Notes under the pieces: model-generated
What the model saw: the letters and a program-made list of their open reading frames with translations, nothing else
The model's database searches: none
Told to the model about the DNA's origin: nothing
Assembly (NCBI GenBank): GCA_023653785.1
Contig: JAMKCH010002896.1
Coordinates: 31,590 to 95,589, forward strand
Source of the DNA: Ophioderma brevispina
Taxonomy: Eukaryota; Echinodermata; Ophiuroidea; Amphilepidida; Ophiodermatidae
Direction: 5' to 3'
Length of the DNA stretch: 64,000 nt
Shown: piece by piece, positions 48,571-58,272 of the stretch
Numbering within the stretch: the first letter of the stretch is position 1
How the letters are laid out: every line of letters begins with the position of its first letter
Program-made: the position numbers and the translations under genes

Positions 48571-48979
48571 AGCAGAAGCTCAAAGGCATTCAGACAGATG
48601 GAGCTACAAGCAACTCCAGCAATATGCTCTGAGGGAAGTGGAATGGTTGAGCGCTCACAAAACCAGGTTTAACCCGCCAAAGCCCAAAGACCTCAGAACA
48701 CACTAATCTAGACAAAGAGATACTACATAAGGTGATTCTTCGATAAGTCACCTTCACAGAGGCAGATATATCAGGAGTGCTTATCTTAAAACGGATAAAA
48801 CTAGGCTCCGAAGGTGACAGCGCTGGTGTTCTACCAATGAACTATTCCTCCTTAAGAATATGCACATTCTAATGCTTAGAGTTTTAAAGGTGCAACGATA
48901 GATTTCAAGCAATCCATAATTGTGTGATGATATCATATGGATTATCCGCTCATATATTTTATACCTAAGGCTTATATTT

Positions 48980-49440
48980 GGCTACAGACACAAATATAGT
49001 CCTTGGATGTCTGCAAGAGTTGTATCAGCAGTGACCGTGACATGGACTTGCCTTACAACGTGCAAGCTGCCAGATGTTAATACTCTTGAGAACAATCTGA
49101 TTATCCCCTTGAACCTAAAAGCTCCTTGGTATACAAAATGTCTTCGCAAAGCTAAAACGGAGACGCGCAAACGTAAATGGCTAAAAACAGGCAGGACAGG
49201 CAGGGAAGTCCTACATGGACAGTGCAGACAATACAGAAATGTTCTTTACCTTTCGGAGCGTGAATATTAATGTTTCAAGATTGCTGCATTACTCTTCGGA
49301 TGTTCACTCTTGTCAACAGGTTGTCAGAACATAAGCCTCACCAAGAACCAACCGTCCTGTGACATGAGTTCTGTAAGTTCTTTGATGAAAAAGTGCGCAA
49401 AATCCATGTTCATGTCCACATTTAGCAACCCCCCAGATTT
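48980..49440 (+). pseudogene. Non-LTR retrotransposon linker between endonuclease and RT
   Basis: The plus frame 48,920-49,270 ends with 'APWYTKCLRKAKTETRKRKW' and 'LKTGRTGREV...CRQYRNVL'. This basic segment sits between the endonuclease and RT domains of Jockey/CR1-type ORF2 proteins. After frame changes it continues 'LVNRLSEHKP' (about 49,318-49,347) and 'KFFDEKVRKIHVHV' (about 49,380-49,420), also typical of that linker. Neither catalytic domain is present nearby, so it is an isolated fragment. Confidence 0.7.
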
Positions 49441-49600
49441 TCCATACCGAACCCCTATGATACTTGAACTTTGGTATCAATGGATAGCTATGGGTCTCCC
49501 CTATCCAAAATAAGTACCAACATTCCCAGCATCTTGCTTTCTATGACGTCATAATGCACGATAAAATTTGGTGAAATCAAGTATATAAAAATTTAAATTT
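49440..49600. repeat. Fragment related to the palindromic-ended DNA element
   Basis: 'TTTGGTATCAATGGATAGCT', 'ACCAACATTCCCAGCAT' and 'TATGACGTCATAA' resemble words in the elements at 1776-2490 and 16,345-17,035. Too short to define ends. Confidence 0.35.
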
Positions 49601-49603
49601 TGG

Positions 49604-49717
49604 CTAACGTTCTTTTCGTTTGCCCAGAAGCCTGGCTACCTCAAAATATTCCTCCCCCTGTTTAAATACGTCATAAAGACACGGCTTGTCGGCATCTGAT
49701 ATTCTCTTGTGAGGCAT
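49604..49717 (-). pseudogene. Transposase-type helix-turn-helix fragment, copy 1
   Basis: The minus frame begins 'MPHKRISDADKPCLYDVFKQ' and continues 'GEEYFEVARLLGKRKER' to a stop at 49,604-49,606. The pattern (K-R-I-S/T, acidic residues, L-Y-D-V-F, G-E, F-E-V-A-R-L-L-G) is that of the first helix-turn-helix of Tc1/IS630-like transposases. The rest of the transposase is missing. Upstream lie subterminal repeats of 'GACATTTGATTTACCTG'. Confidence 0.45.
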
Positions 49718-50036
49718 GTTTGAGGTGTTTCACTGTCAAATGACCCCCGCAAACGATGCCTATGTAACATTTGAATTACCCGGGTGAAATAACATGAACT
49801 GATGAGCACAGGATTACATAACGACATTTGAGTTCACTATTGACATTTGATTTACCTGTTGTGATTTTGATCTTTTCAAGTGGACATTTAAATTGTTCTA
49901 CCTGTTGTGATATTAATGATCTTTTGAAGTGAACGTTTGTTCTGTCCTTTTCTATTGTTTTGATATCTGAATTCCCTATTGAAATTTGAATTACCAAAAA
50001 TTACAATTGCTCTGATATCATGGACATTTGACCTGG
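49627..50036. repeat. Segment C of duplication F, first copy
   Basis: About 410 bp almost identical to 50,313-50,725 (a handful of differences by eye). Internally it has a 50-bp degenerate tandem repeat ('ACCTGTTGTGAT...GATCTTTT'). It ends in 'GACCTGG' followed by 23 A. Confidence 0.9.
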
Positions 50037-50059
50037 AAAAAAAAAAAAAAAAAAAAAAA
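50037..50059. repeat. A23 tract at duplication junction
   Basis: It separates segment C copy 1 from segment A copy 2. In copy 2 of segment C the corresponding position continues 'GGAAAACCTATAAT' without the tract. Confidence 0.9.
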
Positions 50060-50726
50060 TAATGACCCCTTAAAGACTTTCAATGATCTCAAAAGTATTT
50101 CCAACAAGTTCAGAATGTAATAAGGATCCTTCCTGCCAAATATCAGCTCATGATTCATGATCCATGATTTTTTCAGGTATTTTTGACTCAGACCGGAAGT
50201 GGCCACTTAGAGAATCCTTAACAACATTCAATGATCTCGAAAAAGGATAGAGAAAGGCTATAACCGATACAGCAGCCAAAATTGCACTCAGAGCGAGCTA
50301 TGTCATCTGGCTGAAGCCTGGCTACCTCAAAATATTCCTCCCCCTGTTTAAATACGTCATAAAGACACGGCTTATCGGCATCTGATATTCTCTTGTGAGG
50401 CATGTTTGAGGTGTTTCACTGTCAAATGACCCCCGCAAACGATGCCTATGTAACATTTGAATTACCCGGGTGAAATAACATGAACTGATAAGCACAGGAT
50501 TACATAACGACATTTGAGTTCACTATTGACATTTGATTTACCTGTTGTGATTTTGATCTTTTCAAGTGGACATTTAAATTGTTCTACCTGTTGTGATATT
50601 AATGATCTTTTGAAGTGAACGTTTGTTCTGTCCTTTTCTATTGTTTTGATATCTGAATTCCCTATTGAAATTTGAATTACCAAAAATTACAATTGCTCTG
50701 ATATCATGGACATTTGACCTGGAAAA
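50060..50726. repeat. Duplication F, second copy (A joined directly to C)
   Basis: Segment A (50,060-50,312) is fused to segment C (50,313-50,725), lacking the 1.06 kb that separates them at 48,570-49,626. Junction: 'CATCTGGCT' then 'GAAGCCTGGCT'. The helix-turn-helix frame is repeated at 50,403-50,311 (minus) but loses its end at the junction. Confidence 0.9.
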
Positions 50727-52680
50727 CCTATAATATACCAATATTGCTTTGATCAATATAATTCATACGTTTATGAAGATTGCTCTAGTGACTTTATAGA
50801 GTCTGCATTGGCCCCTTCTTGTAAGTATTGTAAGACCTATCATCGAAAAACCTTCTACTTATTTTTTGCTTCGATTCAAACAGTGCAAACGGTTGGACCG
50901 ATTAAACTCCAAATTTGCAATTAGATGTCTTTGGGGAAATGCTTCTACGTGAGGAGGAAAACAAACCGGACCATGATCGGGCCACCCACTTTTAAATACA
51001 ACAATATGTGAGTCAATTAAGTATGAAAAAGTAAATTTGATTTTTCTTCTCGCTTACCCCAAAGATTCATAAATGATTTAAACACTCGACTTAATATTTA
51101 CAACATAAAATGTGAAATCTATTCGGGCGAAGCCATGAAAACGCACTTTTGTAGTTTTATTTTGCACCTTATTCACGGAAAAGTTTGAAGTACTCGAAAA
51201 TACTAACCGTTATCACTAAACATAACAAATAAACTTAAATTGCTCTATTTTGAACAATATGCTACAGCTTGAAAATGATGTTAATTTTACTTCTGAAATC
51301 GAAGTATATCAAAAGTGAACAACATCAAAGATAAGAAATGCAACAGGACGATTCCGAATGAGCTAGTGTAAATCGATACTTCATCATCTCTAACACAAAT
51401 AGAAACGACTCTGTTTTCGAAACGCATTTCATCGGGATCATGTAATCCCTCAGTTCTTGGTTTTCAATTTGGTCAAGTGGTCTATAATTGGAACGTAATT
51501 CACCAGAAGACATAGAACAAAACAATTACCGAATAACCCTGCGTAACCTGACCAGTCCATTAACCGTTTGCTTGCTATAAATTATTGCAAGCTATGCCGA
51601 TAACCAAATACATTTAAATGCGTATCAATTTCAATTTTTTTTTGCACATTGAAAACTCGATGTACTTAGTGAAATAGTCAAAATAGGCGACAAGTATACG
51701 GCGCCAGGGTACATAGCTATTGGGTAATACAAGTTTCAGCTTGCTTTCAGTTGAATTTTAAAAATGATTTGGCATGCTTTTATTATGTTTGAGATTCCCA
51801 TTTGTCCAGAAAAGCTTGCGGATATTTGGCCTCGTGGTGGAATTAGTAACCCGACTTTTAACAGATATCCTATGATGGATTGTTCTCGTACAATTTTCAG
51901 TGGTGAAGAAAATACTATTGATTTCACTTGATAATGCAACTTGTCAAATACAGATACGAGTACTATTCCATGCGGAGACTGGTCTATTTCATTCATCATA
52001 ATGTTTATTGCTTTTGGGGCGGACATTTATGTGCTCACATAACACCGTGTCCTTTTAAGATTTGTCATCACATTTGACTGTAATTCTAGAACTCAATCGC
52101 AAAAACGCACTGTAATTGCACTATGCTATGATTAAATCTTACAGTTGTGTCTGTTTTCTTGGGCAGTAATTTCGACTGCCATTATAATTATAAGAAAAGC
52201 ATTACGCAGCATTGGACGAGTGGCATGTCCAGTGCCTGTGAGTTCTTTCCTGTGTCAAACGCTTTGAAACTAACATAAAAATATTTAATTAATTTAATAT
52301 GCATCATCAAATTATCAAACGGAAATCGACAGAAGAATTCCATTGTACATTATGATACCTCATTTTCGTAAATAGCCCCCAATAGTGTGGGCACAGTGAC
52401 CCTTTTAATGAAAAAGATACCGTTTTCAAACTTGCACTTAATGCCATTAAAATTATTGCTTTTGTTAGTCAATTACCTATAACGCCATTTGAAAGTCAAT
52501 TAATTCGGGCTTTATCACTGTATATACATCATGCATGCAGGAGGCAAACAGAGACATACCGTCCAAAGTACACTAGTCTTTTCGTCAAAATATCATTAAA
52601 TTAATTAATGAAAGAAGTTATATACTGGATTTCATTGCTCAAATAAGTTTTCTTATGAGAATTAGTTTGTAAATCAGTTT
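50727..52680. other. AT-rich interval with no recognised gene
   Basis: Frames up to 96 codons (51,736-52,026 minus) without a recognisable domain. No repeat partner found. Confidence 0.4.
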
Positions 52681-52687
52681 TTGGATA

Positions 52688-52732
52688 TTTTGACGTTTGT
52701 AGAGATTTTTAAATCTCTAAAACGTCAAAAAA
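52688..52732. other. Strong AT-rich hairpin
   Basis: TTTTGACGTTT and AGAGATTT pair with AAATCTCT and AAAACGTCAAAA around a TT centre: about 20 bp of stem in 45 bp. A smaller AAATCTTAAAAGATTT palindrome follows at about 52,730-52,746. Confidence 0.6.
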
Positions 52733-52831
52733 ATCTTAAAAGATTTGGTCAAAAATCACGAGCTTCCGATGTAAATATTTGAAATATGATCAAATGTGTT
52801 ATGCCAATCTTCATGAATTAACGTTATTATA

Positions 52832-53110
52832 GGTTGGTATTCTGAAAGGGAGCCTAACTTTAGACCTGGGTTTAAACCAGGGTTAGTCCTACAAGAGGGG
52901 ACCTTTTTTTCTTACAACATACTCTAAAAGTGTGCTGTAACGGGTGAGAAAATTCCTCATGGATGGCCTGGAACGCCATCCATGAAATTGTGTTCTTACC
53001 CGTACATTTAACTTTCACAGTATTTTGAAAGGAAACAATGTCCCCTATTGTAGGACTAACCCTGGTTTAAACCCATGACTAAAGTTAGTCTCCCTTTCAG
53101 AATACCAGCC
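52832..53110. mobile_element. MITE with 70-bp terminal inverted repeats
   Basis: The left end GGTTGGTATTCTGAAAGGGA and the inverted right end GGCTGGTATTCTGAAAGGGA continue as near-identical text through 'GGGTTTAAACCAGGGTTAGT' and 'CCTACAA.AGGGGAC'. Total 279 bp, no coding capacity. No clear target duplication. Confidence 0.85.
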
Positions 53111-53230
53111 CTTGTATTTGCATTCATCATAACCCAAAAAACATTGCGATATTTTATGGGGCCGGGATGTTTTTTTTTTCAATAGGTCCGACTTTGTCGA
53201 AGCTTTTCTGGATGATAGTATACAAATACT

Positions 53231-53373
53231 CATGAGGGAGATGGTGAGAAATATTGCCCCGAGATGATCTTGAGACAAATGGCCTACTATTTTCCCGAGA
53301 CCGAAGGTCGAGGGGAAATAGTAGGCCCGCGGTCTCAAGATCATCAAGGGGCAATATATCTCCCCATATCCCG
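53231..53373. mobile_element. Foldback element 'GGCCTACTATTTTCCC'
   Basis: Almost the whole 143 bp is one imperfect palindrome centred near 53,305. Arms contain 'ATATTGCCCC', 'GATGATCTTGAGAC', 'GCCTACTATTTCCCC' and 'TCG'. Overlapping frames on both strands (65-100 codons) are palindrome by-products with mirror-image peptides. Confidence 0.8.
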
Positions 53374-54087
53374 AATAAAAAGCAGTCTATATTTGTTTTA
53401 TACACCTCATGCATATATTTCAGAATTCTGCAACTTTTTCACATTCGCTAGAGACCTGTTTGTTGCTTTCAAATACTGCTCAAATACTATAATTGCAAAC
53501 TTTACTTGCTTGTATTACTATTAGCGCTATCACCTTGGTGTAGAATTGTGAATCTACTAGATCGTCATCAGTTACAAGCTGAGTGAAATCAGGGTTTGCA
53601 GCTCAATTCATCAGTCTTAGCAGCCGATTCCGACGGCCGCGGTGTAAACTTTTGAGTCGGCCATGATTTTGTGTTGGATGACTTTCACGTCTCTTCCACA
53701 TACTGTACTTTTCGAAATAATATGTATTGGTGCACGTATTAAAATTAATTATTCTGTGTAGGAGTGTATGGTAACTTTTGCCATGGGATAGTAGGTTTCC
53801 GGGGGTACTATCCCACGGGGTAGTCGGTTTTTGTTTATTTCTTCAAATAAAACAGGAAATGGAAGGAATAACCCTTATCATATGACTCCATTTTAACCAA
53901 TCAGATGACAGAATATATGCAAGAGGTGTATAATATTCAACAGCTCCAACCCGGTGCATGTTCTCTGAGGTGCCCTAGCTTCTTATAGCTAGTTCAACAG
54001 CTGCTATTATGAATATGGGCATTAAGAGTGTAGTTGTACCATCCACATGGAAGCAAAATAAGGTACATGATGTGTATCAGTTATATT
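53374..54087. other. Spacer with small palindrome
   Basis: A hairpin TGGGATAGTA/TACTATCCCA lies at 53,784-53,815. The rest is unassigned. Confidence 0.45.
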
Positions 54088-54091
54088 TTAA

Positions 54092-54437
54092 AGGGGGATG
54101 GCCCGATTTAAGGATATGAAGTTTTCATTTTGATAGAATGGACTTCACACCAAAACTCCATCTGTAAAGTTTCGCGCCGATATTTCAATCCGTTTTGATG
54201 TGAGGGCTAAAAACGTGATTTGTAAGCCCCATAGAGTACTGTGTAAAATTAATATTGGTCGACCAAAATAGGCCACATTTTCGTTTATAACTTCCAAACC
54301 AAACATCTTTTAGCCCTAAAATTTCACAAGGTAAATGAGAAAAATAGTAGTTTTCTTCTGATACCAAAATGTTGACCACTTCCGGCAAAATCTGGGGTCC
54401 CTGGGGACGAGGCTATTAGCGATCGGGCCATGGACCT
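54092..54437. mobile_element. TTAA MITE 'AGGGGGATGGCCCGAT', intact copy
   Basis: 346 bp, flanked by TTAA at 54,088-54,091 and 54,438-54,441, with ends AGGGGGATGGCCCGATTT and, inverted, AGGTCCATGGCCCGATCG. High similarity to 25,503-25,847. Both flanks intact, so this copy defines the element. Confidence 0.85.
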
Positions 54438-54441
54438 TTAA

Positions 54442-54984
54442 GAAAATGTGTAAAATCACGCGTCAAAATTTTCAGAAATGACGCGACTAAAACCAATCAA
54501 ATCAGCCGGAAGACCTAGGGGATAATTCAACCTTTTAGAGTATTACATAGCCTTGCAGCACAGAAAGACTCATTCTTGTCACAACATGTATTAACTTGGC
54601 TTAATGTGGAAATATTAGAAATGATAATCCATAAAATGTATACAAAATAAATATAATTAGCATGCCCAGTTTTAGACATACACCATACAGAGAACGTACC
54701 GTTTAAATATGCTTACTGGAGGAGCCACTGGGGAATAAATAATATGCCTTATAGTTACTCCATTTGTCTTGTGCAAATTTGATTAAAACAGAAAATTGCC
54801 TGAGGCTAGCTGGAAGCATAAGTACAGCCTCGGTTACCGTAAGGCTTGTACCCAGAATCATAGTTGAAAAGGGACCCAAATTATTTATTAAACACCACTA
54901 TATTGACCTGGAACAATTTTTTTTTATCGAGGGATGTGCAGGAGTTTTAACTAAGTAATAAAATCCACTTCACCCCAGTTCAAG
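54442..54984. other. Unassigned spacer
   Basis: No recognised feature. Confidence 0.4.
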
Positions 54985-55250
54985 ACTCCATGCATATTTC
55001 GATAGGGGGATATAGGGGAGGCACAACGACACTTGGCCTTGGGGTTCAATCCCTGCCGGCGGAGACTAGGCCTTTGTTTGTCATTACAAAACATATTGTG
55101 TCCATGGTACAAAGTTACTGTACAGAATCGGCTTTACTGGAAACTGCTGCATTCAATTCTACAAATGCGTGGCTGTTAAGGTGTATAGGATTAGCTATGG
55201 TTTGGCCCATGTCAAATCCGCTTTGCTCTAATCTCTACTACCGTTAGGCC
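54985..55250 (+). mobile_element. Possible tRNA-derived SINE
   Basis: A GGGTTCAATCCCTGCCGG at about 55,043-55,060 matches a T-arm with box B (GTTCAATCC) and part of an acceptor strand, with 'ACACTTGGCCTTGG' upstream as an anticodon-arm remnant. The D-arm is not convincing. The downstream body is of unknown origin. The 85-codon frame overlapping it is not considered a gene. Confidence 0.35.
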
Positions 55251-55950
55251 CATTTTTGATCACCAAATAAAAACGTTAGTTGTGTTTGTGTGCATGATAT
55301 ATAATTAAACAAAACAACAAAATAATAAGAATATTAAAAAATAACACTTTTATTTTGCAGTGTCAAAGGTAAGTTATATTCAAATAAAAACGTTTTTATG
55401 AAATAATTGCTGGTGTTTTCATCCTGATACTTCAATTAAAACATCCAAGCGTATCTTGATGTGATATATTTTAGGTAACATTATTTACTAGCTACATTAC
55501 TTTACAATGTATGAGTACCATAAACTTTTTACCTTTGGCCATTCAAATAATTCCTCTTACCTCTCACGTTGAATAGACGACCTTAAACTTTTAATAGGTC
55601 TCACTTATTTGAATCTACTATAAATACGTAGATATATTTCATGAGTCCGAGCAACCGGCGTTTCCTTGTCGTATGAGAAAGTACGCCATTGGCCCAAATG
55701 CATTTGAAGCTAGAATGTTAATGTCTTATATGATTGATAATCACAACTCATTTCGATTTATATGGACCAGTTGTGACCAACTACACACTACCACAATCTC
55801 ATGTAAGGACAATTGAGGCGTTTTCCCTGTCTTTCATCATGCATTTACTGGTTTGTAATTTTCAAACCGCTGCAAAAATAATATTAACAAAAAAGAACAA
55901 AGAGACAGAATCTTTGACCTAATGAATGTAATTGCAACGGTCATGTTACG
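55251..55950. other. Unassigned AT-rich spacer
   Basis: No recognised feature. Confidence 0.4.
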
Positions 55951-55954
55951 TTAT

Positions 55955-56335
55955 GCTGAAAACAAACAACTTCATTGTGGATTCTGTCTAAACCGTTACT
56001 GTACAAATTCTCCTGTGAAAATGACGTGTATTTCTAACAACCCCAAATACAGAAATTCCTAAATCTGCAAGTTTTGTGTTAAATATATGTAATTTGGGTC
56101 TTCTTTAATAGATATCAACATAAGATATTTCAAAACGTTTGATTTAAGCGCAAGGCTTATTTGAATGTTTTTGCTCCTAATTTGCAGCCCAAATAACAAA
56201 TTTCATTATTTTATTGCTGATTTGGGGTTGTCTTGTGACGCTTCACATGTGGTATAAATTTGCTACAAAAAATCCTTCGGGAATGTGGTTTCTTTGGGGG
56301 GGGGGTCCCATAGATCTCTTATCATTGAACAAAGT
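55955..56335. mobile_element. TAACACTTA-family repeat, copy 2 (right half only)
   Basis: Colinear with 19,950-20,360: 'AACCGTTACTGTACAAA', 'GTGTTAAATATATGTAATTT', 'TAATTTGCAGCCCAAATAAC' and a final G-run with 'GTCCCAT'. An internal 65-bp stretch of copy 1 is missing here. Confidence 0.75.
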
Positions 56336-56404
56336 GGCCGCACCCCTGGCCCTGAGATGTACATAATTTCTCTAAAATAAATTTACTAAAATTATACAAC
56401 TTGC

Positions 56405-56822
56405 GTTGTACGTGTGTTTCTCCACGTCCCTGTATTTTGCACAATTCGTGAAAATGAATTAAATACCATCTCATTTTTCCTGAATATCAGTGACTAACGG
56501 ATGGCACCATGATTCATTGACGCTCAGCAAATATGTGCTATTGATAAGTAAATCAGCTCGATGTGCAGAGGACAACGCACTTTTTATGTGGAACTGCAGA
56601 GCCATTGTTATTGTCCATGAAGATAAAAATATTCAGGTGTTATCTCCGCCTGATTTAGATCAGGCCGTCCTCGTTCACGAATAAAATAAAACTCTACTGT
56701 GAGATAATAAATTTTGACGTATATTTCATCAGTAATTCAAAAGGAAACAAGATGAAAAAAGTCATGAAAGAATGTTGGCTTGGCAAGATGTGACCTAACA
56801 TCGTGGTGCAGAACCAAGATCA
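56405..56822 (+). repeat. Large inverted repeat G, left arm
   Basis: About 415 bp that recurs inverted at 57,095-57,515 and again at 57,706-58,100. Shared words include 'CAGTGACTAACGGATG', 'AGGTGTTATCTCCGCC', 'GTCATGAAAGAATGTTGG' and 'ACCTAACATCGTGGTGCAGA'. The more diverged arm carries a 64-codon frame whose 'NIQVLSPP' recurs in the right arm frame, which reflects the repeat itself. Confidence 0.7.
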
Positions 56823-57094
56823 ATAACTTAGTGTTGGACCATTCTCTGCAGTTTTACAAGCTTTTAGAAGAAAACGAAAGCGAAGGGTATCCAGCAACTT
56901 ATGTGCAATCAATGCACATGTACCATTCTGATTTCTAGATTAGTTTAAAATACTGCTTTTGGAAATAATCTCAGCCATGTTTGGCACTGATGCACTTGCA
57001 TTTCATATAGTCCGATGAATAGCAAAATGGTTTTCGATTTCTGCTAAAACGCAGTAAAATGAATAAATGAGGTTACGCTGCAAGTTTTACGGGT

Positions 57095-57685
57095 TTGGTT
57101 CTGCACAAAGATGTTAGGTAACAGTCTGCCCAAAAATTCGTTCATGACTTTTGTTCATTTTCGCTTCTTTTCGAATAAATGATGCATATACGGTTAAAAG
57201 TTAATTCAACACACAGTAGAACCTTCAACTTTATTTATTCGTGAGAGAGTGCAAGTAATTTGTGTTCCACGTTATGAAATAGCCAAATCTAAATCGGGGT
57301 GGTGATAACACCTGTATATATTCAACTGCATAGATAACAACAAAATGGGCTCTGCATATCCAGATAAAAGGTGATCTAGTGCTTGATTTCTGCTATCAAT
57401 AGTACACTTATTTTCTGGAGGTATTGAATCATCCGTTAGTCATTGATATGAGATGACATTAATTCTTTTCTAGAAAATGTTCACATATAGACTTGAGAAC
57501 ACACAAACCTGATTTTTAATCAATTTGATTGTATTCTGGTCAAACAAATCACCGAAGAGTTTTTTTAAATGATTGTAAACCATAAATGCCTAGAAATCTT
57601 ACATCTATTAGTGTACAGTATATGGTGAAGGTCCGAAATAGTTACGAATTTTTGTGCCGAATGTCCCATTCAAGAAGTAGGTAAT
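57095..57685 (-). repeat. Large inverted repeat G, right arm, copy 1
   Basis: Inverted relative to 56,405-56,822 across a 270-bp spacer. From about 57,140 it is also directly duplicated at 57,706. It ends in 'AGTAGGTAAT' followed by 20 A. Confidence 0.75.
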
Positions 57686-57705
57686 AAAAAAAAAAAAAAA
57701 AAAAA
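57686..57705. repeat. A20 tract at duplication junction
   Basis: Separates the two direct copies. The second copy continues 'GTAGGTAATTTGTCC' where the first enters the A-run. Confidence 0.9.
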
Positions 57706-58272
57706 TCATTCATGACTTTTGTTCATTTTCGCTTCTTTTTCGAATAAATGATGAAATATACGGTTAAAAGTTAATTCAACACACAGTAGAAGCTCAACGT
57801 TTATTCATTCGTGAAAGAGGACAGGTAATTTGTGTTCCACGTTATGAAAAAAATAGCCAAATCTAAATCGGGGTGGTGATAACACCTGTAATATATTCAA
57901 CTGCATAGATAACAACAATGGCTCTGCAGATCCAGATAAAAAAGGATCTAAAGTGCTTGATTTTCTGCTTATCAATAGTACAATTATTTTCTGGAGGTAT
58001 TGAATCATGGTGTACATCCGTTAGTCATTGATATGAGATGACATTTAATTCATTTTCTAGAAAATGTGCACATACTAGACGTGAGAACACACAAACCTGA
58101 TTTTTAATCAATTTGATTGTATTCTGGTCAAACAAATCACCGAGAGTTTTTTTAAATGATTGTAAACCATAAATGCCTAGAAATCTTACATCTATTAGTG
58201 TACAGTATATGGTGAAGGTCCGAAATAGTTACGAATTTTTGTGCCGAATGTCCCATTCAAGAAGTAGGTAAT
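57706..58272 (-). repeat. Large inverted repeat G, right arm, copy 2
   Basis: A close direct copy of 57,140-57,685; many of the differences are single-base gains or losses in short homopolymers. Frames such as 57,805-58,017 (minus) exist only in this copy. Confidence 0.85.

Noticed and set aside
49627..50726. CRISPR array or direct-repeat array
   Set aside because: Only two copies, hundreds of bases long, with no regular spacers and no cas-like genes.
53254..53524. Overlapping frames on both strands as antisense gene pair
   Set aside because: The mirror-image peptides arise because the DNA is a palindrome.
55620..55690. Hammerhead ribozyme ('ATGAGTCCGAG...GAAA')
   Set aside because: The required CUGAUGA core is absent and stems do not form.
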